Source of the DNA: DATKQJ01 sp035534295
GTDB taxonomy: Bacteria; Chloroflexota; Dormibacteria; Dormibacterales; Dormibacteraceae
Direction: 5' to 3'
Assembly: GCA_035534295.1 (NCBI GenBank)
Contig: DATLSE010000045.1
Span: 1-22,615, forward strand
DNA length: 22,615 nt
A program made the position numbers and the translations under genes. Below the pieces are notes generated by a model. It worked only from the letters and a program-made list of their open reading frames with translations. It was not told the DNA's origin and did no database searches. Positions 14,247 through 21,905 of this stretch are shown one piece after another; within the stretch, counting starts at the first letter, position 1; each line of letters starts with the position of its first letter.

Positions 14247-16577
14247 TCAGCCCAGCGGATCTCCGGGGAGGCCGGATCCCGTGGCGGTGCAGGCCCAATA
14301 CTGGGCCCCGTTGTAGGTCCAGCTGCGGCATCCGGGCCCGGTCGGAACCCCACCCGAGGTCGTGGTGGTGGTCTTGGCCGGGGTACCTGAGGTGCCGGCG
14401 CCGGGGCGGCCGTTGAGCGTCACCCAGGTCGGCAGAGGGGGCGGCTTCTGAGTCGGCGAGGTTCCGCTCAGGAAGTACGCCGGCCGGCCACCCACATTCT
14501 GCTCATAGACGTCGGAGGGCATCGCGTACCACTGATTGCCCTGCTTCATCTCGTGCAGCGCCCCGAGGAAGAAGTGGTTCCAGATCGGGGAGGCGACGTA
14601 GATCGCGTCTTGACCCCAGGCTATCGGGCTCGAGTTGGCGTTGCCCACCCAGACCGCGACCGCCAGCGAGGGAGTGAAGCCCACGGTCCAGCCGTCGGTG
14701 AAGTTGTCCGTGGTCCCGGTCTTGGCGGCCACCTGGTAACCCGGAATCACGAGCGAGTTGTAGGTGCCGAAAGTCTCACTGCGGTTGGCGTTGTTGGAGA
14801 GCATCTGGCCCACGATGTAGGCGGCTCCCGGATCCAGGACCTGGCTTCCCTTGGAGGCTGCGGGTGACTTGATCCCGGGCACCCCCGAGACCGACAGCAT
14901 CACCTGGGGAGAGTGGGTCACGCCGAGATCGGCGATGGTGGCCGCGCCCGTCGCCATCTGGAGCGGGGTCTCCCCATAACCACCCAGGGTCAAAGAGGGC
15001 TGGAAGTCACTGGCCGGCACGTTGTTCTTAAAGGTCGATCCCTCGGGGTAGTAGGGGGGGGCGCCGAACTGCTGGGCGGTCTGCGCCACCTTGTCCACCC
15101 CCACCGCTGTTTCAACCTCGACCGCCGGAATATTGAAGGAGTTGCCCAGACAGACCTGAACCTGGCAGGTGCCGTGGTACCGCCGGTCGTAGTTCTGCGG
15201 CGCGTATACGCCGACCGATCCCGGCGATTGGACCTTGAGGGGGGCGTCGAGAACGGGAGTGACCATGGTGTAGAGGCGGCTGGCGATCGCAGCGGAGTAG
15301 GTGTAGATCTTGAATGAGGAGCCGGGATCGCGCGGGGGCCAGACGGCGAAGTTGTAGTCGGCGCCGGGTGCGTTGGGGCCGGCTGACCCGACCATCGCCA
15401 GCACCTGACCGGACTTTGGATCCATCGCCACCAGCGCGCCGTCGGTGACGTTGTAGCGACTGACTGCGGCCACGCCCGAGGTGACCGCCTGCTGGGCTGC
15501 CTGCTCCAGGTTCCAGTCCAGACTCGTCACCACGTGCAGGCCACCCTGGCTCATCACCTTGCTGCCATACATCGTCGTGAGCTCGCTCATGACGTAGCCG
15601 GTGAAGCTGGGCACGAGGTCATAGTCCTGGGCCGTGAACATGTGATTGGGCGGCGATAGATCCTCCTTCGCCGCCTGATCGGCCTGGGCCTGGGTTATGT
15701 CGTGGTGACGAACCATCGCCGCCAGCACCTCACCCTGTCGCGCCTTCGCCGCACGAGGGTGGATCAGAGGGTCGAGCAGGGCCGGATCCTGGGGCAGACC
15801 GGCGAGCAGCGACGCCTGGGCGAGGTCGAGCTTGGAGGCGTTGGTGTGGAAGTAGACCTCCGCCGCCGCCTGAGCACCGTAGGCGAAGTTGCCGTAGTTG
15901 AGGATATTGAGGTAGCTCTCCAGGATCTTGCTCTTGGGATAGGCTGCGGCCACCTCGAGGGCGAGATCGGCCTCGCGCAGCTTGCGCGTCAGGGTCTGCT
16001 GGCTCCCCACCGCCTGCATCTTCACCAACTGCTCGGTGATGGTTGAACCACCCTCGACGATGCGGTGCGCCGCCAGGTCGGCCAGGGCGGCGCGCACGAT
16101 GCTGGTCGGGCTCACGGCGGATTCGTGCCAGAAGTTGGAGTCCTCGACCGCGACCGTTGCCTCGGGCAGCCAGCGGCCCATCTGGGCGAGGGTGACCTGG
16201 TAGTGGTAGTAGCCGGGGGTATGAACGTCGGCCAGCAGAACGGTGCCGGTGCGGTCGTAAATCATGGTGTCGCTGGGCATCGTGGTGTTCACGACCACAC
16301 TGGGATCGGGCAACGGGCTGCTCGTGGCCGCGGCCATCGCGCCGTAGGCCGATCCGCCCAGGATCAGCACCGGGACCATGACCGCGATCATGACCTTGAG
16401 CCAGCCTCGGAGCCGGCTCGGCCGCTGCCGGCTGTGGCGGGCGCGGACGCGCCGCCGAGCCGCCGTGGTGATGGTCCGGCGGCTGGAGTGCGGTCCGGGG
16501 TGGGCGCCGCCGACCGCGCGACCCTCCAGCCGGGAGGCGTGGTCGCCCAAGCCCGCTTGGTGTCGATTGGAACTCAT
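14247..16577 (-). CDS. Class A penicillin-binding protein, bifunctional glycosyltransferase/transpeptidase
   Basis: 776-residue membrane-anchored peptidoglycan synthase. A ~58-residue Arg/His-rich cytoplasmic tail precedes one membrane helix (~62-82). The GT51 domain shows AVEDSNFWHE with catalytic E145, and GGSTITEQLVK with E182. The transpeptidase domain has S420-S-F-K423 (SxxK), S480-F-N482 (SxN) and K619-T-G-T (KTG). A Pro/Thr/Gly-rich tail (~707-776) includes the Cys pair C750/C763 in a short Trp/Tyr-containing segment. It polymerises and cross-links lipid II outside the membrane. ATG 16577 has no strong ribosome-binding site; ATG codons further in would shorten only the tail. The gene is convergent with the LLM gene before it. 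Confidence 0.95.
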   Translation of the reverse strand: MSSNRHQAGLGDHASRLEGRAVGGAHPGPHSSRRTITTAARRRVRARHSRQRPSRLRGWLKVMIAVMVPVLILGGSAYGAMAAATSSPLPDPSVVVNTTMPSDTMIYDRTGTVLLADVHTPGYYHYQVTLAQMGRWLPEATVAVEDSNFWHESAVSPTSIVRAALADLAAHRIVEGGSTITEQLVKMQAVGSQQTLTRKLREADLALEVAAAYPKSKILESYLNILNYGNFAYGAQAAAEVYFHTNASKLDLAQASLLAGLPQDPALLDPLIHPRAAKARQGEVLAAMVRHHDITQAQADQAAKEDLSPPNHMFTAQDYDLVPSFTGYVMSELTTMYGSKVMSQGGLHVVTSLDWNLEQAAQQAVTSGVAAVSRYNVTDGALVAMDPKSGQVLAMVGSAGPNAPGADYNFAVWPPRDPGSSFKIYTYSAAIASRLYTMVTPVLDAPLKVQSPGSVGVYAPQNYDRRYHGTCQVQVCLGNSFNIPAVEVETAVGVDKVAQTAQQFGAPPYYPEGSTFKNNVPASDFQPSLTLGGYGETPLQMATGAATIADLGVTHSPQVMLSVSGVPGIKSPAASKGSQVLDPGAAYIVGQMLSNNANRSETFGTYNSLVIPGYQVAAKTGTTDNFTDGWTVGFTPSLAVAVWVGNANSSPIAWGQDAIYVASPIWNHFFLGALHEMKQGNQWYAMPSDVYEQNVGGRPAYFLSGTSPTQKPPPLPTWVTLNGRPGAGTSGTPAKTTTTTSGGVPTGPGCRSWTYNGAQYWACTATGSGLPGDPLG

Positions 16578-16939
16578 ACTGCGAGGTTCTTAACGCGGCG
16601 GTCCCGCGTGCGGTAACGGTACGAACGCCCCGCGTGGTGCCTTACGACCCCCGCCGGGAAGACGATCGACGCGCATCCGCGAGGAGCATGCGGCGCTTCC
16701 AACCACGCCTGGCGTGCTCCCGCCAGAGGCCCGCAGCCTGCTCCAAAGCTCCCCCCGTCGCGCTTCATGATGGACGCCAGTATAGCGCGTAGTTGCACCA
16801 CTTTGTTGTAGGGTTGCTATAAGGTCTTCGCTGGAAGTTCGGGGAGCGTCGTCTTCTCCAACCGGCCCAGTGACCACCGCGGCCGGGCAAGGTTCGGGCC
16901 CAACCCGGACCCGGAGCGAAACAGATAAGGAGGGTGGCG
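16578..16939. other. 362-bp intergenic region between divergent PBP and GlsB-like genes
   Basis: This stretch holds the two divergent upstream regions. I see an extended -10 for the plus strand (separate entry) and, for the PBP on the minus strand, a TATACT at 16784-16779 with no convincing -35; if used it would give a ~200-base leader. Short minus-strand frames here have compositions unlike proteins, although one ends in an ATGA overlap with the PBP start. GC-rich potential stems occur around 16590-16760, but I recognise no known riboswitch, SRP, tmRNA or RNase P signature. Confidence 0.5.
16793..16823 (+). promoter_or_regulatory. Candidate extended -10 promoter for the GlsB-like gene
   Basis: TGCTATAAG at 16815-16823 matches an extended -10 element (TGn followed by a 5/6 TATAAT). 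TTGCAC at 16793-16798 is a possible -35, but the 19-bp spacing is long, as expected for extended -10 promoters that depend little on the -35. Predicted start near 16830 leaves a ~110-base leader before the gene at 16940. Confidence 0.4.
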
Positions 16940-17206
16940 ATGGGACTGTTGGGACTGATCGTGTGGTTGGTGGTGGGCGGCCTGGCCGGTCTGATAGCCG
17001 GAAGGCTGATGAGCGGGCACGGTTACGGGGTGCTGTTGGACATTGTCCTCGGCATCGTGGGCGGACTTGTGGGCGGATTTCTCCTCGCCTTGGTGGGACT
17101 CCATCGCGGGGGCCTGATCTGGAGCTTTGTGACGGCGATCCTCGGTGCCTGCATCCTGGTCGGGATCATGCACATGGTTCGTCGCGAGCCCATGCGCACG
17201 GCCTAA
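16940..17206 (+). CDS. GlsB/YeaQ/YmgE family small membrane protein
   Basis: 88-residue very hydrophobic protein with three predicted membrane helices and the glycine-rich repeats GLIVWLVVGGLAGLIAGRLM and IVLGIVGGLVGGFLL typical of transglycosylase-associated/YeaQ proteins. The loop RLMSGHGYG between helices 1 and 2 is characteristic. These proteins are linked to stress responses in several bacteria; their biochemical activity is not known. AAGGAGG at 16927-16933 is 6 bases before ATG 16940, preferred over an upstream GTG at 16934 that would overlap the ribosome-binding site. It is a single-gene unit, followed by a convergent glycoside-hydrolase-like gene. Confidence 0.9.
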   Translation: MGLLGLIVWLVVGGLAGLIAGRLMSGHGYGVLLDIVLGIVGGLVGGFLLALVGLHRGGLIWSFVTAILGACILVGIMHMVRREPMRTA

Positions 17207-17243
17207 TCAGAGCTGCGGGAGCTGCCAGCGGGGACCACGCTCG

Positions 17244-18380
17244 TCAGGTGGTCGCCCGCATGGCGGCGACCGCCGCCTCCCCTCCGGCCAGCCAGGCCGG
17301 ACTCGTGAGCCAGTATTCGACTCCCCAGAGCAGGAATACCGATGGACCGGTGCGCCGATAGGAACGCGCGCTCTGGAGCAGATTCTGAACCGTGAACCCA
17401 GGCTGTCCGTCCCAGGGCATGGCCTGCATCTCGGTCACCCAAAGCGCCTTGGACCGCGAGCGCGCCTGGGCCGCCCAGTAACTCAGCGTCTGCGCCTTCC
17501 AGCCGATGCGCTCGGACGCCGGCGCGCTGCGCAGGGGGGTCGAGGGAGTGACAACGTACGCGTCCAGCCCGAGGATTGTGGCCTCCGCGCCAAGCGCGCT
17601 GGGCATATGCCCCACCACATCCGGTCCGCCGTTGTGCAGTCGCGCAACCATGGCCCAGAAGGTCGACATCTGGGTCCGGTCGAGAGCGACGGAAGCGTTG
17701 TTGTAGCTCGTTACCAGGGTCGCGTGATATGGGTCCAGGGCTCGCACCAGTGCCAGCTCATGACCCAGGGTCGTCGCGGAAATGGCGTCGCTGAAGGAAA
17801 CCGGGGTGATGTCGTCGAATGGCTCGTTCTCTACCTGCCAGTCCTCCAGGTAGGGGTTGCTGCGATAGCGCTGGACCGTGGCGGTGAAGTAGCGCAGGTA
17901 GGGCGCGCTGCTGAGGATGCCGGCCATCCCCGCACCGACGTCGACCCAGGACGGGATGTGCAGTTCGGGATAGCCCAGGTTACGAGCTCCGACGACGAGC
18001 ACGACGCGGGCTGGTGAGGCCGGATGCAATGCGTTGTAGGCGGCGATGACCCCGAGCAGCTGATCGGTGCTGGAAAAATCCAAAACGGTCGCGCTGGGCG
18101 CCACCGCCTCCCAATAGACGGGCAGCCGGACGAGCTGGGGGCGGAGGTCTTGGAGCAGGGTGGCCAGCGCCGAAGGTGGGTCCTCCCCATAGAACGCGGC
18201 CGACTCCGAGCTGAACGAGAATCCGACCCGAGGCGGCGCGCTCCGTATGGGGTACGCCGCCACCGGCAGGACCTGGGCCAATGCCGCCGAAGTAGCCACC
18301 AGGATGGCGGCTGCGATGGCGCCCAAGGCCACCGCCCGGTGGCGGGATCCCCGCGGGTCATGGCTCCAGCGAATTTTCAC
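17244..18380 (-). CDS. Secreted glycoside-hydrolase-like TIM-barrel protein
   Basis: 378-residue protein with a basic N-terminus and a hydrophobic segment (~16-42, ending ALAQVLPVAAYP), so exported or membrane-tethered. The rest resembles clan GH-A retaining hydrolases: RLPVYWEAVAP early in the barrel, WQVENEP with acid/base candidate E186 after strand 4, and ALWVTEMQ with nucleophile candidate E317 at strand 7. LLWGVEYWL near the end fits the last strand. I cannot assign a GH family or sugar. GTG 18380 overlaps the ferrochelatase TGA as GTGA; a longer frame through the ferrochelatase gene is an artefact. Co-translation with a haem enzyme is unexpected. Confidence 0.75.
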   Translation of the reverse strand: MKIRWSHDPRGSRHRAVALGAIAAAILVATSAALAQVLPVAAYPIRSAPPRVGFSFSSESAAFYGEDPPSALATLLQDLRPQLVRLPVYWEAVAPSATVLDFSSTDQLLGVIAAYNALHPASPARVVLVVGARNLGYPELHIPSWVDVGAGMAGILSSAPYLRYFTATVQRYRSNPYLEDWQVENEPFDDITPVSFSDAISATTLGHELALVRALDPYHATLVTSYNNASVALDRTQMSTFWAMVARLHNGGPDVVGHMPSALGAEATILGLDAYVVTPSTPLRSAPASERIGWKAQTLSYWAAQARSRSKALWVTEMQAMPWDGQPGFTVQNLLQSARSYRRTGPSVFLLWGVEYWLTSPAWLAGGEAAVAAMRATT

Positions 18381-19393
18381 CCTGGGCCCGAGGCGGTGTC
18401 CGCGGGGCAGCAGCCCGCGGCGCACGGCACGGGCCGCGGGCCCAGGCTGCCGAGCCAGCGAGGAGCGGCCCCATCGGAGCGTTCCCGAACTAGCTCTTGG
18501 ACCATCTGCACAAAGCCCGCGGCCGTGCCCACGGTGGGGCACCGGACCATGGTCAAGCCGAGCTCGGCCGCGACCTGTGCGGCCTCCACGTCGAGATCGA
18601 AGAGGACCTCGATGTGATCGGAGATAAACCCGACCGGAACCACGATCACGTCCCGGACGCCGGCGACGGCCAGGCGTCTCAGCTCATCGTCGATCTGAGG
18701 CTCGAGCCAGGGGATTCTAGGGGACCCGGAGCGACTCTGCCAGACCAGATTCCAATCCGCCCCGGGCCAGGCGAGCTCGGTGATGAGGCGGCAGCTCTCC
18801 TCCAACTGGCGCTGGTAATCGCAGCCGCTAGCCATGGCGGTGGGGATGGAATGGGCGGTGAAAACCAGTGCCGCCGACTCGCGGCGAGCGACGTCGATGC
18901 GGCCCAGGGCAGAGCGAACCTGGTCGGCCATGGGTTCGATGAATCCAGGGTGATTGAAGTAGTGGCGCAGCCGGCTGATCTGGGGTGCGCCCGTGCCCAC
19001 CTGGTTCCGGGCGCGCTCTATGTCATCGAGGTACTGGCGGCAGCTGGAGTAGGAGCTGTACGGAGAGGTGAAGAAGGCCAGGGCATGATTCACCCCGTGC
19101 TCCCGCATCTGGCGCACGGTGTCGGCCAGGTAGGGATGCCAATTGCGGTTGCCCAGATATACCGGGAGGTCCGCTCCATCCGCCTTGAGCCGGTCAGAAA
19201 CCGCCTCAGCCAGGGCGCGGAGCTGGGCGTTGATCGGGCTCACGCCCCCGTACCTCGCATAGTGTTGCGCCACCTCGAGCAGGCGCTCCTCGGGCACGGC
19301 GCGCCCCCGCACCGTGTTCTGAAGGAAGGGAATCACGTCGTCTGGCCCCTGCGGTCCACCGAACCCCACGATCAGGAGAGCATCGAACTCCAT
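18377..19393 (-). CDS. hemH: Ferrochelatase, coproporphyrin type (HemH/CpfC)
   Basis: 338-residue ferrochelatase inserting iron into a porphyrin, in monoderm bacteria usually coproporphyrin III, the next-to-last step of haem synthesis. Motifs: LLIVGFGGPQGPDDV at the N-terminus, RYGGVSPIN (~47-55), AFFTSPYSSYSSC, metal-site H181 in FTAHSIPT and E262 in SDHIEVLFDLD. The C-terminus carries C324, C328 and C329, with internal Cys residues including C118, suggesting the [2Fe-2S] cluster found in several actinobacterial enzymes. ATG 19393 is preferred, with TGAGG about 6 bases upstream; ATG codons at 19399 and 19408 are alternatives. It is not near other haem genes here and shares a GTGA junction with a glycoside-hydrolase-like gene. 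Confidence 0.93.
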   Translation of the reverse strand: MEFDALLIVGFGGPQGPDDVIPFLQNTVRGRAVPEERLLEVAQHYARYGGVSPINAQLRALAEAVSDRLKADGADLPVYLGNRNWHPYLADTVRQMREHGVNHALAFFTSPYSSYSSCRQYLDDIERARNQVGTGAPQISRLRHYFNHPGFIEPMADQVRSALGRIDVARRESAALVFTAHSIPTAMASGCDYQRQLEESCRLITELAWPGADWNLVWQSRSGSPRIPWLEPQIDDELRRLAVAGVRDVIVVPVGFISDHIEVLFDLDVEAAQVAAELGLTMVRCPTVGTAAGFVQMVQELVRERSDGAAPRWLGSLGPRPVPCAAGCCPADTASGPG

Positions 19394-19449
19394 ATCCATC
19401 CTCACCATCCTAGGCAGTGGCGATGGTGCCACCCATAATGGCGCTGCGG

Positions 19450-19535
19450 GTCGGCGTGGCGGAACGGTAGACGCGCCAGACTTAGGATCTGGTGGGGCAA
19501 CACCCGTGGAGGTTCGACTCCTCTCGCCGACACCA
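19450..19535 (+). tRNA. tRNA-Leu (anticodon UAG), CCA encoded
   Basis: An 86-nt cloverleaf with a 7-bp acceptor (GTCGGCG/CGCCGAC), anticodon stem CCAGA/TCTGG enclosing CTTAGGA with TAG at the anticodon position, a long class II variable arm (GGGGCAACACCC) and TTCGACT T-loop. Discriminator A and the 3' CCA are encoded. It decodes CUA and related leucine codons. It is divergent from ferrochelatase, 56 bp away. Confidence 0.97.
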
Positions 19536-19637
19536 ATTCGATTGTGGTCGTGAGATCGGTAACACCCTCGGGGCTCGGCCTGCGGCCAGGGCACAGAGCT
19601 CGCAATAAGCACCGCAGCGGCACGTTATGCCGTACGC

Positions 19638-20483
19638 ATGGTTGCCGGGCGAATACCTGGCTCTTCTTGGATTGGCCGCGATGTCGGCGGCTATCGCGTA
19701 CTTGAACAGCTGGGTGGGGGCGGAATGGGGATGGTGTTTTTGGCCGAGCACCGTCTGCTCGGGCGCCGTGCTGCACTCAAGCTGATCCGGCCCGACCTCG
19801 CTCGGGAGCCTCACTTCGCAGCTCGCTTTCGACGCGAAGCCCAGGCCATCGCCCGCCTCGACCATCCGGGAATCGTGCGTCTGTGGGACTTCGCGGTCTG
19901 GGAGGGGTTCCCCTACATGGTCATGGAGCCAGCTCCAGGTCGCGACCTGGAGCAGCTGATCCGCGCTGGATCTGCCTCGCCCACGGTGGTACTTCGCCTT
20001 CTACGACGAGCGGCCGAAGGCCTCGACCATGCCCATGAACACGGGGTCGTCCATCGCGACATCAAGCCCGCGAACATCCGCGTCGATCGCGACGGCTGCT
20101 CGATGCTGATCGACTTCGGGCTTGCCTGTGTCGAGGGGGCTACTCTCGCCACCAATCCCGATTCGTTCCTCGGTTCCCCGGACTACGTCGCACCCGAGCA
20201 GCTCTCGGGGGACGTGGTCGACGGTCGGTCGGACGTGTACTCCCTCGCCGCCGTTATATACGAGGCGGTGAGCGGAGTCCGACCCTTCTCGGGCAAGAGC
20301 TGGATCGAGGTCGCGAGCAAGCGCCTGCTTGAGGAGCCTCCCCTGGCCCGTGGGGTGCCGACGCCGTTTGCCGCAGTGCTAGCCGGCGCCATGTCACGCG
20401 AACCGGCCAACCGCCCCCCCGGTGCATTGGGGCTGCTCGAGGCCCTGGGCCGATCACTTGAGCTGACCCGACACTTCGCCTGA
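19638..20483 (+). CDS. Serine/threonine protein kinase, soluble single domain
   Basis: 281-residue Hanks-type kinase. All key motifs are intact: Gly-rich loop LGGGGMGMV (25-33), K48 in ALKLI, E67 in the C-helix, HRDIKPAN with D141, DFG at 159-161, and GSPDYVAPEQL closing the activation segment. The kinase domain fills nearly the whole protein; there is no transmembrane helix, PASTA or other sensor, so it should be cytosolic and depend on partners for signal input. ATG 19638 lacks a clear ribosome-binding site; the ~100 bp between the tRNA and the start contain no other gene. It sits alone between two tRNA-Leu genes, so neighbours give no clue to its target. Confidence 0.93.
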   Translation: MVAGRIPGSSWIGRDVGGYRVLEQLGGGGMGMVFLAEHRLLGRRAALKLIRPDLAREPHFAARFRREAQAIARLDHPGIVRLWDFAVWEGFPYMVMEPAPGRDLEQLIRAGSASPTVVLRLLRRAAEGLDHAHEHGVVHRDIKPANIRVDRDGCSMLIDFGLACVEGATLATNPDSFLGSPDYVAPEQLSGDVVDGRSDVYSLAAVIYEAVSGVRPFSGKSWIEVASKRLLEEPPLARGVPTPFAAVLAGAMSREPANRPPGALGLLEALGRSLELTRHFA

Positions 20484-20591
20484 AATTCGGCCCGCCGAGT
20501 CAGTTTCCCCGAAGTTGCTGCCACCAGTAAGCCGGGAAGCGGGTGATGCGCCCGCGAGGGACGCCAGTGCGCGATGCTATGTTCGCTCAGT

Positions 20592-20678
20592 GCCGAGATG
20601 GCGGAACCGGCAGACGCGACGGTCTCAAAAACCGTTGGGAGAAATCCCGTGGGGGTTCGACTCCCCCTCTCGGCACCA
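20592..20678 (+). tRNA. tRNA-Leu (anticodon CAA), CCA encoded
   Basis: An 87-nt class II tRNA: acceptor GCCGAGA/TCTCGGC, anticodon stem ACGGT/ACCGT around CTCAAAA with CAA as anticodon, long variable arm (TGGGAGAAATCCCG) and GGGGGTTCGACTCCCCC T-arm. CCA is encoded. Decodes UUG leucine codons. A TATGTT about 9 bases upstream of the 5' end may be its -10. A tyrosine recombinase gene follows it, the usual neighbourhood of a tRNA attachment site. Confidence 0.97.
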
Positions 20679-20682
20679 AATA

Positions 20683-20716
20683 CCCTCGGGGCGCTTTCTC
20701 AAAGGCACCCCGAGGG
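20683..20716 (+). terminator. Strong hairpin just 3' of tRNA-Leu(CAA)
   Basis: CCCTCGGGG (20683-20691) pairs perfectly with CCCCGAGGG (20708-20716), and CTTT/AAAG closes a CTC loop inside. There is no following T-run, so it may be a tRNA 3' processing or factor-assisted termination signal rather than a classic intrinsic terminator. Confidence 0.5.
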
Positions 20717-20730
20717 GTAGCTTGAACTCA

Positions 20731-20764
20731 GAAACCGGCCGAATCGGGCCGGTTTCGCCTTTTC
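20731..20764 (+). terminator. Rho-independent terminator after tRNA-Leu(CAA)
   Basis: GAAACCGGCC (20731-20740) pairs with GGCCGGTTTC (20747-20756) over a six-base loop, followed by GCCTTTTC. This is a canonical intrinsic terminator and should end tRNA transcripts. It lies only 48 bp before the integrase start, leaving little room for a separate promoter. Confidence 0.75.
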
Positions 20765-20811
20765 TGGTCCCCGTTAAGCGGGGGTCGGGGGAGAGCCAAG
20801 GAGGAGTCAAG

Positions 20812-21873
20812 TTGCTGGAAAAAAGCGAAAGACCGTTGGGGTTTTCGAAAACCGTTGGGCACGCCCAGACCGGCTTTGGGGGACGCCAGCGGCCGTCCAC
20901 CGACCCCGGCGGCCGCCCCCGCGCCATCCCCGAGGCTGGCTTCTCCGACCTGGTCGGGGTCCAGCCCGAGCCGCTGCGGCCCCTGGTTGAGGGTCCAAGC
21001 GCGCGCCCGGACGCCGGTCCCCGCCTCGAGCTCTTGGTCCGGGAGTGGCTGCAGGACCTCGCCGTGCTCGGCCGCAGCGAGCGGACCATCGGCTGGTACC
21101 AGCAGAAGATGAGGCAGTTCCTGGCCAGCGGCGGGCCGGCGATCCTGTCCGAGCTGACCGCCTTCGAGTTCAAGCGCTTTCTGGCCGAGCTCCAGGGTCG
21201 CGGGCTCTCGCCGAACACCGTGCACGGCTTCTTCGAGGTCATCAAGGCCTTTGGCAACTGGGCTTTGCGAGAGGGCTGGGAGGTCGATCCGGCGCTGCTC
21301 CGAGTACGCGGGCCCAAGGTCCCGGTCACGGAGATGGAGACGTACTCCGAGGCCCAGCTGGAGGCGGTCTTGGCGGCCGCACCGGAAGGCTGGCCGCGGA
21401 TGGCGGTCCTCACCCTGCTCGGAACCGGGATGCGACTCTCCGAGCTGTGCAGCCTCACCCTCCAGGACATCGAGGACGACGGAGAGGCCAGCTTCCTCAA
21501 GATCCAGCGGGGCAAGGGGGCCAAGTTCCGCCGGGTTCCGGTCAGCCGCCGGCTCCGCAAGGAGCTGGTCCGCTACCTCAACCGGGTCCGGCCCGACACG
21601 GAGTCAACCCAGCTCCTGGTCCGCCGCGACGGCAAGCCGATCCGGGTGGAGACGATCACCGAGCTCTTCCAGCGGATCCGCAAGCAGTCCGGTTTCCCGG
21701 TCCACGCCCACAAGTTCCGTCACACGTTTGCTACCGAGTACCTACGCCAGGGCGGCGATATCGAGAGGCTCCGGCGGATCCTGGGCCACACGAGCTACGT
21801 GATGGTCATGAGGTACGTGCATCTGGACAAGACCGATCTCTACCGGGACTTCGATTTACGGTCACCGTTCTAA
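20812..21873 (+). CDS. Tyrosine recombinase / integrase
   Basis: 353-residue site-specific recombinase. A ~70-residue Pro/Gly/Arg-rich leader precedes the SAM-like core-binding domain (~71-157) and the catalytic domain (~175-345). Catalytic residues are complete: R208 in GTGMRLSEL, Lys in the RGKGAKFR hairpin (K235/K238), H300-x-x-R303 in HKFRHTFA, H326 in LGHTS and nucleophile Y335 in MRYVHL. It could be XerC/D-like, but the tRNA-adjacent position favours an element integrase. Start TTG 20812 is decided by AAGGAGG at 20798-20804, 7 bases away; the frame is open further upstream only through the tRNA and hairpins. It probably excises or integrates a mobile element extending to the right, or is its relic. 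Confidence 0.9.
   Translation: MLEKSERPLGFSKTVGHAQTGFGGRQRPSTDPGGRPRAIPEAGFSDLVGVQPEPLRPLVEGPSARPDAGPRLELLVREWLQDLAVLGRSERTIGWYQQKMRQFLASGGPAILSELTAFEFKRFLAELQGRGLSPNTVHGFFEVIKAFGNWALREGWEVDPALLRVRGPKVPVTEMETYSEAQLEAVLAAAPEGWPRMAVLTLLGTGMRLSELCSLTLQDIEDDGEASFLKIQRGKGAKFRRVPVSRRLRKELVRYLNRVRPDTESTQLLVRRDGKPIRVETITELFQRIRKQSGFPVHAHKFRHTFATEYLRQGGDIERLRRILGHTSYVMVMRYVHLDKTDLYRDFDLRSPF
20832..20859 (+). repeat. Direct repeats of ACCGTTGGG shared with the tRNA-Leu anticodon arm
   Basis: ACCGTTGGG occurs at 20832-20840 and 20851-20859 inside the first codons of the integrase, and again at 20631-20639 in the tRNA-Leu(CAA) anticodon arm. The second copy extends to AAAACCGTTGGG, identical over 12 bases to 20628-20639. 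Three copies within 230 bp could be recombinase core or arm sites, but the match is short and could be chance. Confidence 0.35.
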
Positions 21874-21905
21874 TGCGGCCTCGGGGGCCGGAAGGCGCCC
21901 ACGGC

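Noticed and set aside
13557..15415. Further GGATCC-containing operator-like sites inside coding regions
   Set aside because: Several GGATCC words occur in genes but without the extended palindrome or an adjacent -10/-35.
16574..16801. Leader-peptide gene ending in an ATGA overlap with the PBP start
   Set aside because: Composition is unlike a protein (Arg/Gly/His/Pro-rich), no ribosome-binding site, no recognisable motif; the overlap could be chance.
19482..19865. Minus-strand frame across tRNA-Leu(UAG) and the kinase start
   Set aside because: It reads through a tRNA gene antisense; the plus-strand kinase motifs are decisive.
19563..20716. Shared CCCTCGGGGC after both tRNA-Leu genes as a repeat element
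   Set aside because: Only ten bases, GC-rich, and the first copy lacks the complementary arm; likely coincidence.
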